Positions 1 through 7,768 are shown, counted from the first letter of the stretch. The stretch is 19,327 nucleotides of DNA from Thermoplasmatota archaeon (GCA_016930995.1 JAFGFQ010000067.1:1-19327); one strand, 5' to 3'. The notes: generated from the sequence alone by a model not told the origin. Numbers and translations: made by a program.

Positions 1-217
1 GCTGGTTATATGATGTTACTCCGGAGAGGAAAAATTTTTTCATCCACGTCTAAACCGGGTGCTAAAATCTCCTTTCTCTTTCGGAGCTTTCTAACTTAAT
101 GACTTTTCACAATAAATAGACCCTAGACTTTATAGAAGAAACAGGGGGAATCAGTAACACGGTTTCAAGAATTAATATTCTTGAGGTTTATCTTGGCCAT
201 TGTAAAAAATGACAGAA
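1..217. other. Left-edge region without a confident gene
   Basis: I see no complete gene here. Plus-strand frame 3 is open from the left edge to a TAA at 51-53 and could be the last 16 codons of a gene cut by the window, ending ...NFFIHV. Frame 1 is also open to a TAA at 97-99, and a minus-strand frame is open over part of the same stretch, so no frame can be chosen with confidence. A perfect inverted repeat lies at 165-184 and is listed separately. An A6 run at 204-209, which is T6 on the minus strand, lies just past the tRNA-His 3' end and may terminate it. Confidence 0.4.
165..184. repeat. Perfect 8-bp inverted repeat, 4-nt spacer
   Basis: TCAAGAAT and ATTCTTGA are separated by TAAT. The pentamer GGTTT flanks the element directly on both sides (161-165 and 185-189). 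It lies between the left-edge reading frames and the tRNA-His 3' end. It could be a transcript-end hairpin or a protein-binding palindrome. No T-run follows it on the plus strand, so a bacterial-type terminator is unlikely. Confidence 0.5.
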
Positions 218-291
218 GGCCCGAACCGGGATTTGAACCCGGCACAGAGGATCCACAGTCCCATATGTTACCAGGCTACACTATTCGGGCC
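218..291 (-). tRNA. tRNA-His (anticodon GTG)
   Basis: The minus strand folds as a full cloverleaf. The 7-bp acceptor stem is GCCCGAA with TTCGGGC. The D-stem is GTGT/ACAT with a G-G in the loop. The T-arm is CCGGG-TTCAAAT-CCCGG. The anticodon loop is CTGTGGA, with anticodon GTG at 254-256. Position 73 is C and the base before the acceptor stem is G, so the histidine identity pair G-1:C73 is encoded in the DNA. This is strong support for His. No CCA is encoded and no intron is visible. The outermost anticodon-stem pair (27-43) reads U-C, a mismatch. T6 just downstream (204-209 on the plus strand) may end the transcript. Confidence 0.95.
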
Positions 292-349
292 ATTATATCA
301 TTGAAAGCAATGACTCTCTCTTTCTTCAACATTTGCCCTCAATGAATTT

Positions 350-361
350 TAATTATTTATT
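350..361 (-). promoter_or_regulatory. Possible TATA box for tRNA-His
   Basis: On the minus strand an AATAAATAATT-like A/T stretch lies about 60 bases before the mature tRNA 5' end. This would leave a leader of roughly 38 bases. The 292-453 interval between tRNA and rdgB holds no reading frame of note. Other A/T tracts there (for example 391-400) could serve instead, so the assignment is weak. Confidence 0.25.
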
Positions 362-453
362 TCCTTTTCAGCCCCAAAAACTGACTTCTTTATATAATTG
401 TATCGGAAGCACCTTCAGAAAGATTATGGTTTTTAATCAATTTAGAGAAAACA

Positions 454-1023
454 TTAGAACTCTTCTGATTTCGTGGATAGGATTCTGATAAGTTTGTTAA
501 GAGCTTTTGCTCGATGTGAAAATTCATTTTTTTGCTGTACGGTCATTTCTGCGAAGCTGTTATGAGCACCATCAGGTATGAAAATTGGATCATAACCAAA
601 CCCGTGGTCTCCTTGTTTTTTTGTTGTTATCTGCCCGGGGCATTCTCCGATAAATACCATTGGTTTTTTTCCTGGCTCACAGTACCCATAGACTGATCGA
701 AACACTGCTTTTCTATTGTCAATGCCCTCAAGTAAACGTAGTATACCAGAAAGACCTATGGTGAAAAACACATATTTTGAGTATACCCCAGGGAATCCTT
801 CTAAAGCATCGATGAACACGCCTGCATCTTCCAGGATGAACGCATCATGACACCTGCTCTGAAGATATGATATGCCTGCTGCGACAACCTCCTCAAGAGA
901 ATCTGCTTGAATCTCAGGATACCCAAGGTCTTTTTGTATAACAGAGTATCCATATGGTTGAAGTTTTTCTAATGCTTCTTGCAGTTTCCCTTTGTTACTG
1001 GTAATGAAATACAATTTCTTCAT
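454..1023 (-). CDS. rdgB: XTP/dITP diphosphatase (RdgB/HAM1 family)
   Basis: This 189-residue protein is full length for the family. Such enzymes hydrolyse non-canonical purine triphosphates (XTP, dITP/ITP) to the monophosphate and pyrophosphate, cleaning the nucleotide pool in the cytosol. Visible hallmarks are SNKGK at 9-13 (phosphate binding), the acidic EDAG at 65-68 in place of the common DDSG, FPG at 77-79, GFGYDP at 141-146 and SHRAKA near 169-174. The ATG at 1021-1023 is the only sensible start. The gene is divergent from the Lrp-like regulator and lies in the same neighbourhood as kae1/bud32, a proximity I recall from other archaeal genomes. The D-to-E change at residue 65 is conservative and activity is likely retained. 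Confidence 0.95.
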   Translation of the reverse strand: MKKLYFITSNKGKLQEALEKLQPYGYSVIQKDLGYPEIQADSLEEVVAAGISYLQSRCHDAFILEDAGVFIDALEGFPGVYSKYVFFTIGLSGILRLLEGIDNRKAVFRSVYGYCEPGKKPMVFIGECPGQITTKKQGDHGFGYDPIFIPDGAHNSFAEMTVQQKNEFSHRAKALNKLIRILSTKSEEF

Positions 1024-1078
1024 AGTAATACCCTATTCAACTTTTCTAGGAACTGAAGGGTATGAAAAGATTCATTCT

Positions 1079-1085
1079 ATTTAAT
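1079..1085 (-). promoter_or_regulatory. Possible TATA box for rdgB
   Basis: On the minus strand ATTAAATA lies about 58 bases before the rdgB ATG, implying a leader near 32 bases. No A/T box sits at the leaderless distance. The rdgB/regulator gap is a shared divergent promoter region. Confidence 0.3.
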
Positions 1086-1140
1086 GATTATAGGTTCTTT
1101 ATATTCTCATGTGGATTTGCATAGAAATTATCCAAAGGAG

Positions 1141-1150
1141 TATATTTTTA
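1141..1150 (+). promoter_or_regulatory. TATA box for the Lrp-like regulator
   Basis: TATATTTTTA lies about 47 bases before ATG 1192. With usual archaeal spacing the transcript would begin near 1170, giving a leader of about 20 bases. The box falls inside the extended reading frame from 1084, which argues against the longer protein. Short TGGAT/ATCCA arms just upstream, near 1112-1134, could be part of an autoregulatory site but are weak. Confidence 0.5.
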
Positions 1151-1191
1151 AGGTTATGAATAATGTTCCGTTGAAGTACAGGTCCGTCACT

Positions 1192-1719
1192 ATGCCAAAA
1201 AAAAGCAAAGAGCAAATAAGTCAAGATGATATAAAAATCCTCACAGAGCTTCAGAAATACTCAAGTAATAGTATAGGCTCGATCGCAGAATACACAGGGT
1301 TTTCGAAACAAAAAGTATGGAAATCCATAAAAAAATTAGAAGAAAAAAAATTAATCTGGGGTAGTACGACCATTACTCATGAAAAAACATTAGGTCTCCA
1401 GAAATTCCTTTTATTAATCAAACGATCGATGAAAAAAGTAAATGAAGATATTGTTGATACGATTTCTTTGAGTCGTTTAGATGCTGATTATTTTGATATG
1501 GGTATTACTATAGAAAGTAGCTATTATCTTCATGGGGAATACGACTGGGCTATAATCTTCACGGCAAAAGATCTTAAACATGCGAAAAAATTCAGTAGCT
1601 TATTACCTTCAAAATACTCGGGGGTTATTACAAAAGTAACACTCATACAGATTCTCTACACCCAACGATCGCACTACATTCTTAATCCAAACACAAAGGA
1701 ATTACGGCAGTTTCTCTAA
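1192..1719 (+). CDS. Lrp/AsnC-like winged-helix transcription regulator
   Basis: This is a 175-residue protein if it starts at the ATG of MPKKSKEQ. The frame is open from 1084, but a TATA-like box at 1141-1150 supports the shorter form. Residues about 10-60 form a winged helix-turn-helix: DDIKILTELQKYSS, IAEYTGFSKQKVWKSIKKLEE, then the wing LIWGSTTI. The rest resembles a divergent Lrp/AsnC ligand-binding (RAM) domain, including HGEYDWAIIFTAKDL. Such proteins bind DNA as dimers or higher oligomers, often responding to amino acids. The ligand and targets here are unknown. It is divergent from rdgB and convergent with bud32, so rdgB and its own promoter are the nearest possible targets. A T6 run at 1735-1740 lies just past the stop. 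Confidence 0.75.
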   Translation: MPKKSKEQISQDDIKILTELQKYSSNSIGSIAEYTGFSKQKVWKSIKKLEEKKLIWGSTTITHEKTLGLQKFLLLIKRSMKKVNEDIVDTISLSRLDADYFDMGITIESSYYLHGEYDWAIIFTAKDLKHAKKFSSLLPSKYSGVITKVTLIQILYTQRSHYILNPNTKELRQFL

Positions 1720-1734
1720 AACGTTCCCAAGAAA

Positions 1735-1740
1735 TTTTTT
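1735..1740 (+). terminator. Oligo-T run after the regulator gene
   Basis: T6 lies 15 bases past the TAA at 1717-1719 in the short convergent gap before the bud32 stop. Archaeal RNA polymerase stops on oligo-T without needing a hairpin. The run is short, so this is a modest call. Confidence 0.45.
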
Positions 1741-1751
1741 AAACGAAATAC

Positions 1752-2375
1752 TCATCGATATCGCCCTCGTTGAACAATATCCTTAATCTTCTCCATAACT
1801 TCCGATGCGTTTCCCTTATATTGCTGCTCATAGCCTTTGAACACGTCCTCAAAACAATAAGAATATTTAGAATGAGTGGATTCAAAAGCCTCCATAAGAA
1901 CATGCAGATCCACCCCCTTTACCTCCACTTCGATATTTTTGCACCCAAGCCCAAAGTCAATAAGATAGATGCGATCCTGGTAAAGAATCATATTAGAGGT
2001 GGTGATGTCCCCATGGATAATATCATGATTGTGCAGAGACGCGATGCTTTCACCAATTTTAAAGCAAATTCGTTTCCTCTCCGACTCATCTACCATATTA
2101 AGAATATCTTTGACTCGGTTTCCTGCCACATAGTCCATGGTAATACTACCGTTGGAGAGATCCACATCGTAGATAAGAGGGACGGAAACACCATGGGACC
2201 GTGCTTCAATCATAAGTTTTGCTTCTTCTCTTGTTCGTGATGCGATTAAAAGATCATCGATCTGTTTGATCCGATAGGCTTTTTTGACACGCTGCTTCTG
2301 CACCACGGTTCTCCCCATATACGTCGCCAACCTGATTTCTGCCTCAGCGCCTCTGTACAGGATTTTCCTAGTCAC
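1752..2375 (-). CDS. bud32: KEOPS kinase/ATPase Bud32
   Basis: This 207-residue protein matches the small archaeal Bud32/PRPK family. Bud32 belongs to the KEOPS complex, which makes the tRNA t6A37 modification. It binds Kae1 and acts as an ATPase. Visible elements are GAEA near 9-12, lysines in VVQKQRVKKAYR (24-35), HGDITTSN at 121-128 with catalytic Asp123, DFG at 140-142 and a basic C-terminal RGRYR. The start is a GTG (2373-2375) overlapping the kae1 stop by 8 bases. GAGGTGA on the minus strand at 2382-2388 lies 6 bases before it and is a near-ideal Shine-Dalgarno sequence. The two proteins are therefore separate and probably translationally coupled. In some archaea, such as Methanocaldococcus, they are one fused protein. 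Confidence 0.96.
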   Translation of the reverse strand: MTRKILYRGAEAEIRLATYMGRTVVQKQRVKKAYRIKQIDDLLIASRTREEAKLMIEARSHGVSVPLIYDVDLSNGSITMDYVAGNRVKDILNMVDESERKRICFKIGESIASLHNHDIIHGDITTSNMILYQDRIYLIDFGLGCKNIEVEVKGVDLHVLMEAFESTHSKYSYCFEDVFKGYEQQYKGNASEVMEKIKDIVQRGRYR

Positions 2376-3363
2376 GCCAGGTCACCTCAACCATTTCCGT
2401 CCGAAATCGTTGGTTAATGACACTATCATCAAGATTCATACGCCGACCGCTTTGATACATAAGAAAACCAAGCCATGCGATCATCGCACCATTGTCAATA
2501 CAGACATCTCTCGAGGGGACAAAAAAACGTGCCCCACGATCAGAAGCCATCCGTAGAACCATTGCTCGAAGCCGTTGGTTGGATGCAACCCCGCCACCAA
2601 GCAGCACCTCCTGTTTTTCCGTGTGCGCCATTGCCCGCTCCGTCACCTCAGTAAGCATCGCAAACATCGTTTCTTGCATCGAGAAGCAGACATCCTCTAA
2701 TCGTTTACCTTTTGATACATATAACTCGGCAGCAGTAAGTAGTCCTGAAAACGCGATATCCATTCCCTTAATTGAATACGGGAGCGGTAGATACGACGAC
2801 CCTTCTGCAGCGAGCTGCTCTATTTTTGGTCCACAGGGAAACCCAAGACCCATAGTCCTACCAAATTTATCAAGACAATTCCCTATCCCGATATCAAGGG
2901 TTTCTCCAAACACGCGGTATTTGCCTTCCGCAAATGCGATTACCTGTGTGTTGGCCCCTGAGACGTATAACAACACGGGATCAGTACATCCCTTAACCGT
3001 TCCCCGCCCAATCTCCAAATGCGCCACGCAATGATTTACACCCATAAGAGGTTTGTCCAGTGTCAATGAGAGAGCACGAGCCGCTGTTGCAGCGGTCCGA
3101 AGACAGGGACCTAGACCAGGTCCCTGGGAAAACGAGATAAGATCAATGTCGGAATACTTGAGTCCAGCTGATCGTACAGCCTCTGAAATGAGACCAGCAA
3201 GATGAGCCGCATGATGGTTCGCTGCTTCTCGAGGGTGTATCCCTCCTTTCTTTGGTTGATAGGTCTTGATTAGATTGGAAAGAATCTGACATTTTCCCTT
3301 CACATCTTTGATAACCCCGATGCCGATAGAATGAGCAGTTCCTTCAATACCTAAGGTAATCAT
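2368..3363 (-). CDS. kae1: KEOPS subunit Kae1, tRNA threonylcarbamoyltransferase
   Basis: This 331-residue protein is full length for archaeal Kae1. The enzyme transfers threonylcarbamoyl from threonylcarbamoyl-AMP to A37 of ANN-decoding tRNAs. Visible features are REAANHHAAHL near 45-55, SQGPGLGPCLR at 79-89, the metal-binding NHCVAH with His111 and His115, VSGANTQV at 134-141, LGGGVASNQRLR at 255-266, and CIDNGAMIAW with metal ligand Asp290. The ATG at 3361-3363 is about 27 bases downstream of a TATA-like box, so the mRNA is probably leaderless. The 3' end overlaps bud32. Neither Pcc1 nor Cgi121, the other KEOPS subunits, is in the window. Confidence 0.97.
   Translation of the reverse strand: MITLGIEGTAHSIGIGVIKDVKGKCQILSNLIKTYQPKKGGIHPREAANHHAAHLAGLISEAVRSAGLKYSDIDLISFSQGPGLGPCLRTAATAARALSLTLDKPLMGVNHCVAHLEIGRGTVKGCTDPVLLYVSGANTQVIAFAEGKYRVFGETLDIGIGNCLDKFGRTMGLGFPCGPKIEQLAAEGSSYLPLPYSIKGMDIAFSGLLTAAELYVSKGKRLEDVCFSMQETMFAMLTEVTERAMAHTEKQEVLLGGGVASNQRLRAMVLRMASDRGARFFVPSRDVCIDNGAMIAWLGFLMYQSGRRMNLDDSVINQRFRTEMVEVTWRD
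2382..2388 (-). promoter_or_regulatory. Strong Shine-Dalgarno sequence for bud32
   Basis: GAGGTGA on the minus strand, inside the last codons of kae1, is followed by 6 bases and the bud32 GTG. It matches the UCACCUC at the 3' end of archaeal 16S rRNA. It fixes the GTG start and indicates reinitiation within the kae1-bud32 mRNA. Confidence 0.8.
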
Positions 3364-3386
3364 CAGGGGTGGATACGAAGAATACC

Positions 3387-3394
3387 ATAAAATA
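3387..3394 (-). promoter_or_regulatory. TATA box for kae1-bud32
   Basis: TATTTTAT on the minus strand is centred about 27 bases before the kae1 ATG. This predicts transcription starting at or within a base of the ATG. It gives kae1-bud32 its own promoter within the longer minus-strand run. Confidence 0.6.
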
Positions 3395-3419
3395 CATTTG
3401 CTTGTGTTCGGAAGCTGTA

Positions 3420-4526
3420 TTATTCTTCAACGATGACTTCCTCTTCGTAGACGTAGAGGTAACCAGTTTTGATGAGGACGAGGATGACACCAATTACTCC
3501 AAAAATCACGCTGAGAATGATAAGAATAAGGAACCAGGGAAGATTTAAGAGAAAAGCACTGTCAACTGGTTTTTGATCATTATATGGTTGTATCTGACCA
3601 ATTGAGGGCATATACAGATACTCAAATCGTCCATCACAATCATCATCAATCAGGAACACACCACCCCCATTCCAATGAACGTCATTTGAGGCACCTGTAG
3701 CCGGGTTATAGAAGGTTCCATTATACTGCGATGTAAACAGGATTTGATAACTTATATTATTTAACACAATATGATCAACGGAAGAGTCGTTGTCCTCTGT
3801 GGTTTGTTTTATGATGATCTGAAGAGGATTTGACCATTCAGATTCCAGGCCGTATTGATTCTTTGCTTGAGCCTGTAGAAAATAGATGCCCGGTTCTTGC
3901 CATGCAAACGACCGATAGGAACTAGACCCTGAGGGTACAAAAGGAGTCCAGGGGGATAGCGTCCCGTTGTTATAATCAAAACGATAACTGACAAGGTATT
4001 CTGAAGGGTCAGTCGTCACCGCGGAGTAGGTGTACACCTGCCCAACGATCCCAAGGATTTTCCCTGTTTGAATGATTGGTTTCAAAGGAAAATCCTCCAT
4101 GGCATATGTGCCAATCTTGATTATCATCGCCTCTGACCAGCTCCCATAGGGCACCTCGTCGCTTTTAAATTTCACATGTAACTGATACGTTCCTGGAATG
4201 CTCCATTGATGCGATTGCACAATTGATGTTTGATTCTCCTCAAGCTGCAACCATGAGGTATTTGTCCCATCGCCCCAGTCGAACATCCAGAATGAATCCG
4301 GGTTCATAGTAACTATTGTATAATCGTAGTCAATGCCGACAAACCCTGAAGTGGTACCGCTTGGTGTTGACGGGATATACATAGGGGATGCCGCAAAGAC
4401 CGTAGGAAACACACTAAGCGTAGTGAATACAAGGATACCGAGAATCACAATAAAGCAATTTTTTATGTTATGTAAATCAGATATCTGTGTACCACACTTC
4501 CGTACTGAAGATTGTTCCGTGCGCAT
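3420..4526 (-). CDS. PKD-like membrane-anchored surface protein
   Basis: I recognise architecture but no named family. From the ATG at 4524-4526 the protein has 368 residues. A basic N-terminus is followed by a hydrophobic signal or anchor segment (about residues 23-45), then roughly 280 extracellular residues, a C-terminal membrane helix near 330-353 and a short acidic cytoplasmic tail. The first extracellular domain carries FDWGDGT, the PKD hallmark, followed by an SIPGTYQLHVKF strand. The second repeats the pattern in degenerate form (YRFDYNNG, then WQEPGIYFLQAQAKN). Acidic DDDCDGRFEY lies before the last helix. The frame is open to 4583, but a TATA box at 4557-4565 supports 4526. Several NxS/T sites could be N-glycosylated. 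It is probably an adhesion, envelope or sensory surface protein; the ligand is unknown. Confidence 0.75.
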   Translation of the reverse strand: MRTEQSSVRKCGTQISDLHNIKNCFIVILGILVFTTLSVFPTVFAASPMYIPSTPSGTTSGFVGIDYDYTIVTMNPDSFWMFDWGDGTNTSWLQLEENQTSIVQSHQWSIPGTYQLHVKFKSDEVPYGSWSEAMIIKIGTYAMEDFPLKPIIQTGKILGIVGQVYTYSAVTTDPSEYLVSYRFDYNNGTLSPWTPFVPSGSSSYRSFAWQEPGIYFLQAQAKNQYGLESEWSNPLQIIIKQTTEDNDSSVDHIVLNNISYQILFTSQYNGTFYNPATGASNDVHWNGGGVFLIDDDCDGRFEYLYMPSIGQIQPYNDQKPVDSAFLLNLPWFLILIILSVIFGVIGVILVLIKTGYLYVYEEEVIVEE

Positions 4527-4556
4527 CCCGTACTCCACGAAAAAATCATGATTTCC

Positions 4557-4565
4557 ATATTTATA
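4557..4565 (-). promoter_or_regulatory. TATA box for the PKD-like surface gene
   Basis: TATAAATAT on the minus strand lies about 35 bases before ATG 4526. It predicts a leader of about 8 bases. It falls inside the longer alternative reading frame and just after the ileS stop, so the surface gene can be expressed separately from ileS. Confidence 0.6.
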
Positions 4566-4593
4566 CTTTGTTGGCAGGTGCAAGGCCTATTAG

Positions 4594-7500
4594 TTATTTC
4601 CGAATCCCGATAATCACCGTGAGCTCATCAATAATCCAGGTTTTCAAAAGCATCCCCGTGGATGATTCGACAAAAGAAACATTTTTCGATCGGGTCTCTT
4701 CTTTGATATGGTTTTTCCAGTCCATAAGAGCAGTTTGTTTCCCCTCATCAAGTGTGATTTCCGTGATAATCCGATCCTCGACGTCAAGGTTTAATTCCTT
4801 GCGCATCGACTGAATACGACGAATCAACTCCCGTGCAAGCCCCTCTGCCTCAAGAGCAGGTGTCACTGTGGTGTCTAAGAACAAGGTGATATCTGGTAAA
4901 ATTGCCTTAGCAACATGCTCTTTTTCCTGTTCAACAACCTCAAAGTCATCACAGGTTAATCGAATTTTTTCCTGACCCACAGAAACGATTATTTCCTTCT
5001 TTTTTTGAAATTCCGTATAGAGAGATTTCATATCCTTTGTTTCGAGTACTTGGACGATACTTTTTGCTTTCTCTTTATATTTTGGACCGAGATGGGAAAA
5101 CTTTGGTTTCATGGTTTTTACCATGAACGGCGTCGTATCTTTAGCGTATTGGATTTTTTTCACATTCAGCTCTTCTTTTACTAATTCAAGTAACGGCTTT
5201 GTCGATTGTTCAATGTCTGCCGAACAGACAATCCAAGCAGCGGATAAGGGTTGTCTTCCTTTGATGTTTATCTTTGACCGAAGCGTTCTACCGGATTCGA
5301 CAACCGCCCGGATCTGAATCATTCCTTTTTCAAGATCGTCATGGATAGCTTTCTCATGTACCGCTGGATAATCGCAGAGATGCACACTTTCCGGCATCTC
5401 AGCGGTCCTTAGATTTTGGTAGATTTCCTCGGTGATGAACGGAATAAACGGGGCAAGCAACTGAGACAGTCCGACGAACACCTCATACATCGTGAAATAC
5501 CCAGAGAGCTTATCCGGTGTTGTTTCCTCAACCCAGAGTCGTTTCCGGGATCGACGCAGATACCAGTTACTAAAGTCATCGATCAGAAAACTTTCGATAG
5601 CACGTGCTGCTTTATGACTCTCAAAACTCTTCATATAGCCTTTAACTTCTTTGACAAGCTTATGAAACCTACTAGAGATCCATTGATCAAGAAGACCTCG
5701 TTTTAAGAGAGGGATGTGACCTTCTGTCGGATCAAAGGAATCAAGCACCGCATAGGTCGTGAAAAAATTATAGGAGTTCCAGAGGGTAAGGATGAATTTA
5801 CCAAGGGTATCTTTCACCGCCTCTTCGTAGAATCGAGTTGACATCCATGGCGCGTTCGCGGAGATAAGGTACCATCGTAACGCATCAGCCCCCTCATGGT
5901 CAAGAATCAGGGTCGGGTCTACATAATTCTTCTTGCTTTTACTCATCTTCTGATTCTCTTTATCAAGCACAAGCCCAAGGGTAAGAACCGTCTTATAGGG
6001 GTTTGTATCAAATAAAAACGTTGAAATCGCCAGCAGAGAATAAAACCAACCACGAGTCTGATCTAAAGCTTCACTAATAAAATCAATCGGAAAATTCTCT
6101 TTGAAGAGCTCGCTATGTTCAAACGGATAATGCCACTGAGCAAAAAACGAAGAACCAGAGTCATACCAACAATCGATGACCTCTTTTTCCCGTATCATCC
6201 GTCCCTTGCACTTCGGGCAGATGACACTAAGCTTATCGACAAATGGTTTATGCAAATCATATTCATCAGGGAATGTTTCGCTGATATCACGGAGCTCCTG
6301 GACACTTCCGATACAGATGATGTGATTGCATTTCTTGTTCGAACATGTCCAAATCGGCAAGGGTGTCCCCCAATAACGATCACGGGAGAGCGCCCAGTCT
6401 TTTACCTCACGGATGAAATCACCAAAACGTCCTTGTTGGAGATGAGGAGGATACCAAGCAATCTGGTTGTTATTCTTCACAAGAGCCTCCTGCACCTTTG
6501 ACATGGCGATGAACCAGGACTCCATCGCATAATACAATAACGGAGAATCACAACGCCAACAGAATGGATATTCATGCGAATGTGTTTTTGTACCCGCAAG
6601 TAATCCGCGGTCTTCCAGATATTGGATAATACTAGGATCTGCGTCTTTTACGAATTGTCCACGCCACAGCGTTACTTCTTCGGGGAATGTTCCGTCAAGT
6701 TTGACGAGTTGAACCACCGGGAGGTCATAGGTGCATCCAACATTATAGTCATCCTCACCAAAAGCAGGAGCGATATGGACAATGCCCGTACCATCCTCCA
6801 TGGTCACAAAATCAGCAAGCACAACATACCAGGCTCTCTTCTCAGGGGTGACGTAGGAAAAGAGCGGCTCATATTCTCTCTGTTCAAGGTCTTTTCCCAT
6901 GAACCGATCCAGCATGTCGTACTCTTGACCTTTTAAAAGGCTGGCTGCCCGCTCTTCTGCAAGAATCAGGACCTCACCGTTCAATCGTATTTTAATGTAG
7001 GGTTCCTTTGGATGAACCGCAAGAGCGACATTGGAAATTAACGTCCAGGGAGTCGTGGTCCATGCTAGGAAATATGCGTCCTCGTTTTTTACCTTAAATT
7101 TAACGAAAATCGATGGATCCTCAACCACCTTATACCCTTGAGATATCTCATGGGTCGACAGTGCAGTTCCGCAACGAGGACAGTACGGGACAACCTTATG
7201 ACCTCGATACAATAGTTTTTTCTTCCAGGCTTGTTGCAACGACCACCAGACCGATTCGATATATTCATTTTTTAGGGTGATGTACGGATGGTCCATATCA
7301 AGCCAGAACGCGATCCGTTGGGTCATCTCCACCCACGCGTGTTCATACCGGAATACACTTTTTTTGCATTCCTCGTTGAATTTCGCAACCCCATATGCTT
7401 CTATCGCTTGTTTATCCTCAAGACCAAGTTTTTTTTCCACTTCGATCTCAACAGGTAAACCATGGGTGTCCCATCCTGCTTTACGCAGAATGTAATGACC

Positions 7501-7725
7501 ATTCATCGTCTCATAACGAAGGATTAAGTCTTTCATCACTCGCGTCAGAACATGGCCGGGGTGAGGAAGCCCGTTTGCCGTCGGTGGTCCTTCCAAAAAC
7601 ACATACGGAGTGCATCCTTTTCGCTGCTCTATCGATTTTTTAAAAACCGCAGTGTCTTTCCAGAATCGTTGAATACGCGCTTCAACTTCTTTAGGGTTGT
7701 ATTTCTGCTGTGGAGATTGGATCAT
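4594..7725 (-). CDS. ileS: Isoleucyl-tRNA synthetase, archaeal/eukaryotic type
   Basis: This class Ia synthetase attaches isoleucine to tRNA-Ile. From the chosen ATG it has 1043 residues, normal for the family. The HIGH motif reads HPGH at 55-58 within PPTANGLPHPGH. KMSKS is at 593-597. Between them is the CP1 editing domain with WTTTPWTL. Cys pairs CPRC, CWRC, CSNKKC and CPKC lie between the two motifs and may bind zinc. LDQTRGWFY precedes KMSKS. The frame is open a further 20 codons upstream (to 7785), but MIQSPQQKYNPKEVE is the usual N-terminus and GGTG 7 bases before it may serve as ribosome binding site. t6A37, made by the nearby Kae1/Bud32, is an identity element for IleRS in E. coli. 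The gene follows truD with an 87-base gap holding a palindrome. Confidence 0.97.
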   Translation of the reverse strand: MIQSPQQKYNPKEVEARIQRFWKDTAVFKKSIEQRKGCTPYVFLEGPPTANGLPHPGHVLTRVMKDLILRYETMNGHYILRKAGWDTHGLPVEIEVEKKLGLEDKQAIEAYGVAKFNEECKKSVFRYEHAWVEMTQRIAFWLDMDHPYITLKNEYIESVWWSLQQAWKKKLLYRGHKVVPYCPRCGTALSTHEISQGYKVVEDPSIFVKFKVKNEDAYFLAWTTTPWTLISNVALAVHPKEPYIKIRLNGEVLILAEERAASLLKGQEYDMLDRFMGKDLEQREYEPLFSYVTPEKRAWYVVLADFVTMEDGTGIVHIAPAFGEDDYNVGCTYDLPVVQLVKLDGTFPEEVTLWRGQFVKDADPSIIQYLEDRGLLAGTKTHSHEYPFCWRCDSPLLYYAMESWFIAMSKVQEALVKNNNQIAWYPPHLQQGRFGDFIREVKDWALSRDRYWGTPLPIWTCSNKKCNHIICIGSVQELRDISETFPDEYDLHKPFVDKLSVICPKCKGRMIREKEVIDCWYDSGSSFFAQWHYPFEHSELFKENFPIDFISEALDQTRGWFYSLLAISTFLFDTNPYKTVLTLGLVLDKENQKMSKSKKNYVDPTLILDHEGADALRWYLISANAPWMSTRFYEEAVKDTLGKFILTLWNSYNFFTTYAVLDSFDPTEGHIPLLKRGLLDQWISSRFHKLVKEVKGYMKSFESHKAARAIESFLIDDFSNWYLRRSRKRLWVEETTPDKLSGYFTMYEVFVGLSQLLAPFIPFITEEIYQNLRTAEMPESVHLCDYPAVHEKAIHDDLEKGMIQIRAVVESGRTLRSKINIKGRQPLSAAWIVCSADIEQSTKPLLELVKEELNVKKIQYAKDTTPFMVKTMKPKFSHLGPKYKEKAKSIVQVLETKDMKSLYTEFQKKKEIIVSVGQEKIRLTCDDFEVVEQEKEHVAKAILPDITLFLDTTVTPALEAEGLARELIRRIQSMRKELNLDVEDRIITEITLDEGKQTALMDWKNHIKEETRSKNVSFVESSTGMLLKTWIIDELTVIIGIRK

Positions 7726-7732
7726 TTGGATA

Positions 7733-7736
7733 CACC
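7733..7736 (-). promoter_or_regulatory. Possible Shine-Dalgarno sequence for ileS
   Basis: GGTG on the minus strand sits 7 bases before ATG 7725. It supports this start over the upstream extension. It is only four bases long, so support is moderate. Confidence 0.45.
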
Positions 7737-7768
7737 ATACAGGATGAATACTAGGTGAAATCGTCAGG

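Noticed and set aside
1084..1191. N-terminal extension of the Lrp-like regulator
   Set aside because: The frame is open, but a TATA-like box lies inside it and the added residues are not like a regulator N-terminus.
1770..2556. Plus-strand reading frames opposite bud32 and kae1
   Set aside because: They are antisense to two clear conserved genes and show no recognisable domain.
2492..3034. 180-codon plus-strand frame inside kae1
   Set aside because: It is a shadow of kae1, with Ser/Pro-rich composition typical of an antisense frame.
6115..6501. 128-codon plus-strand frame inside ileS
   Set aside because: It is antisense to the conserved catalytic part of IleRS; there is no promoter or family similarity.
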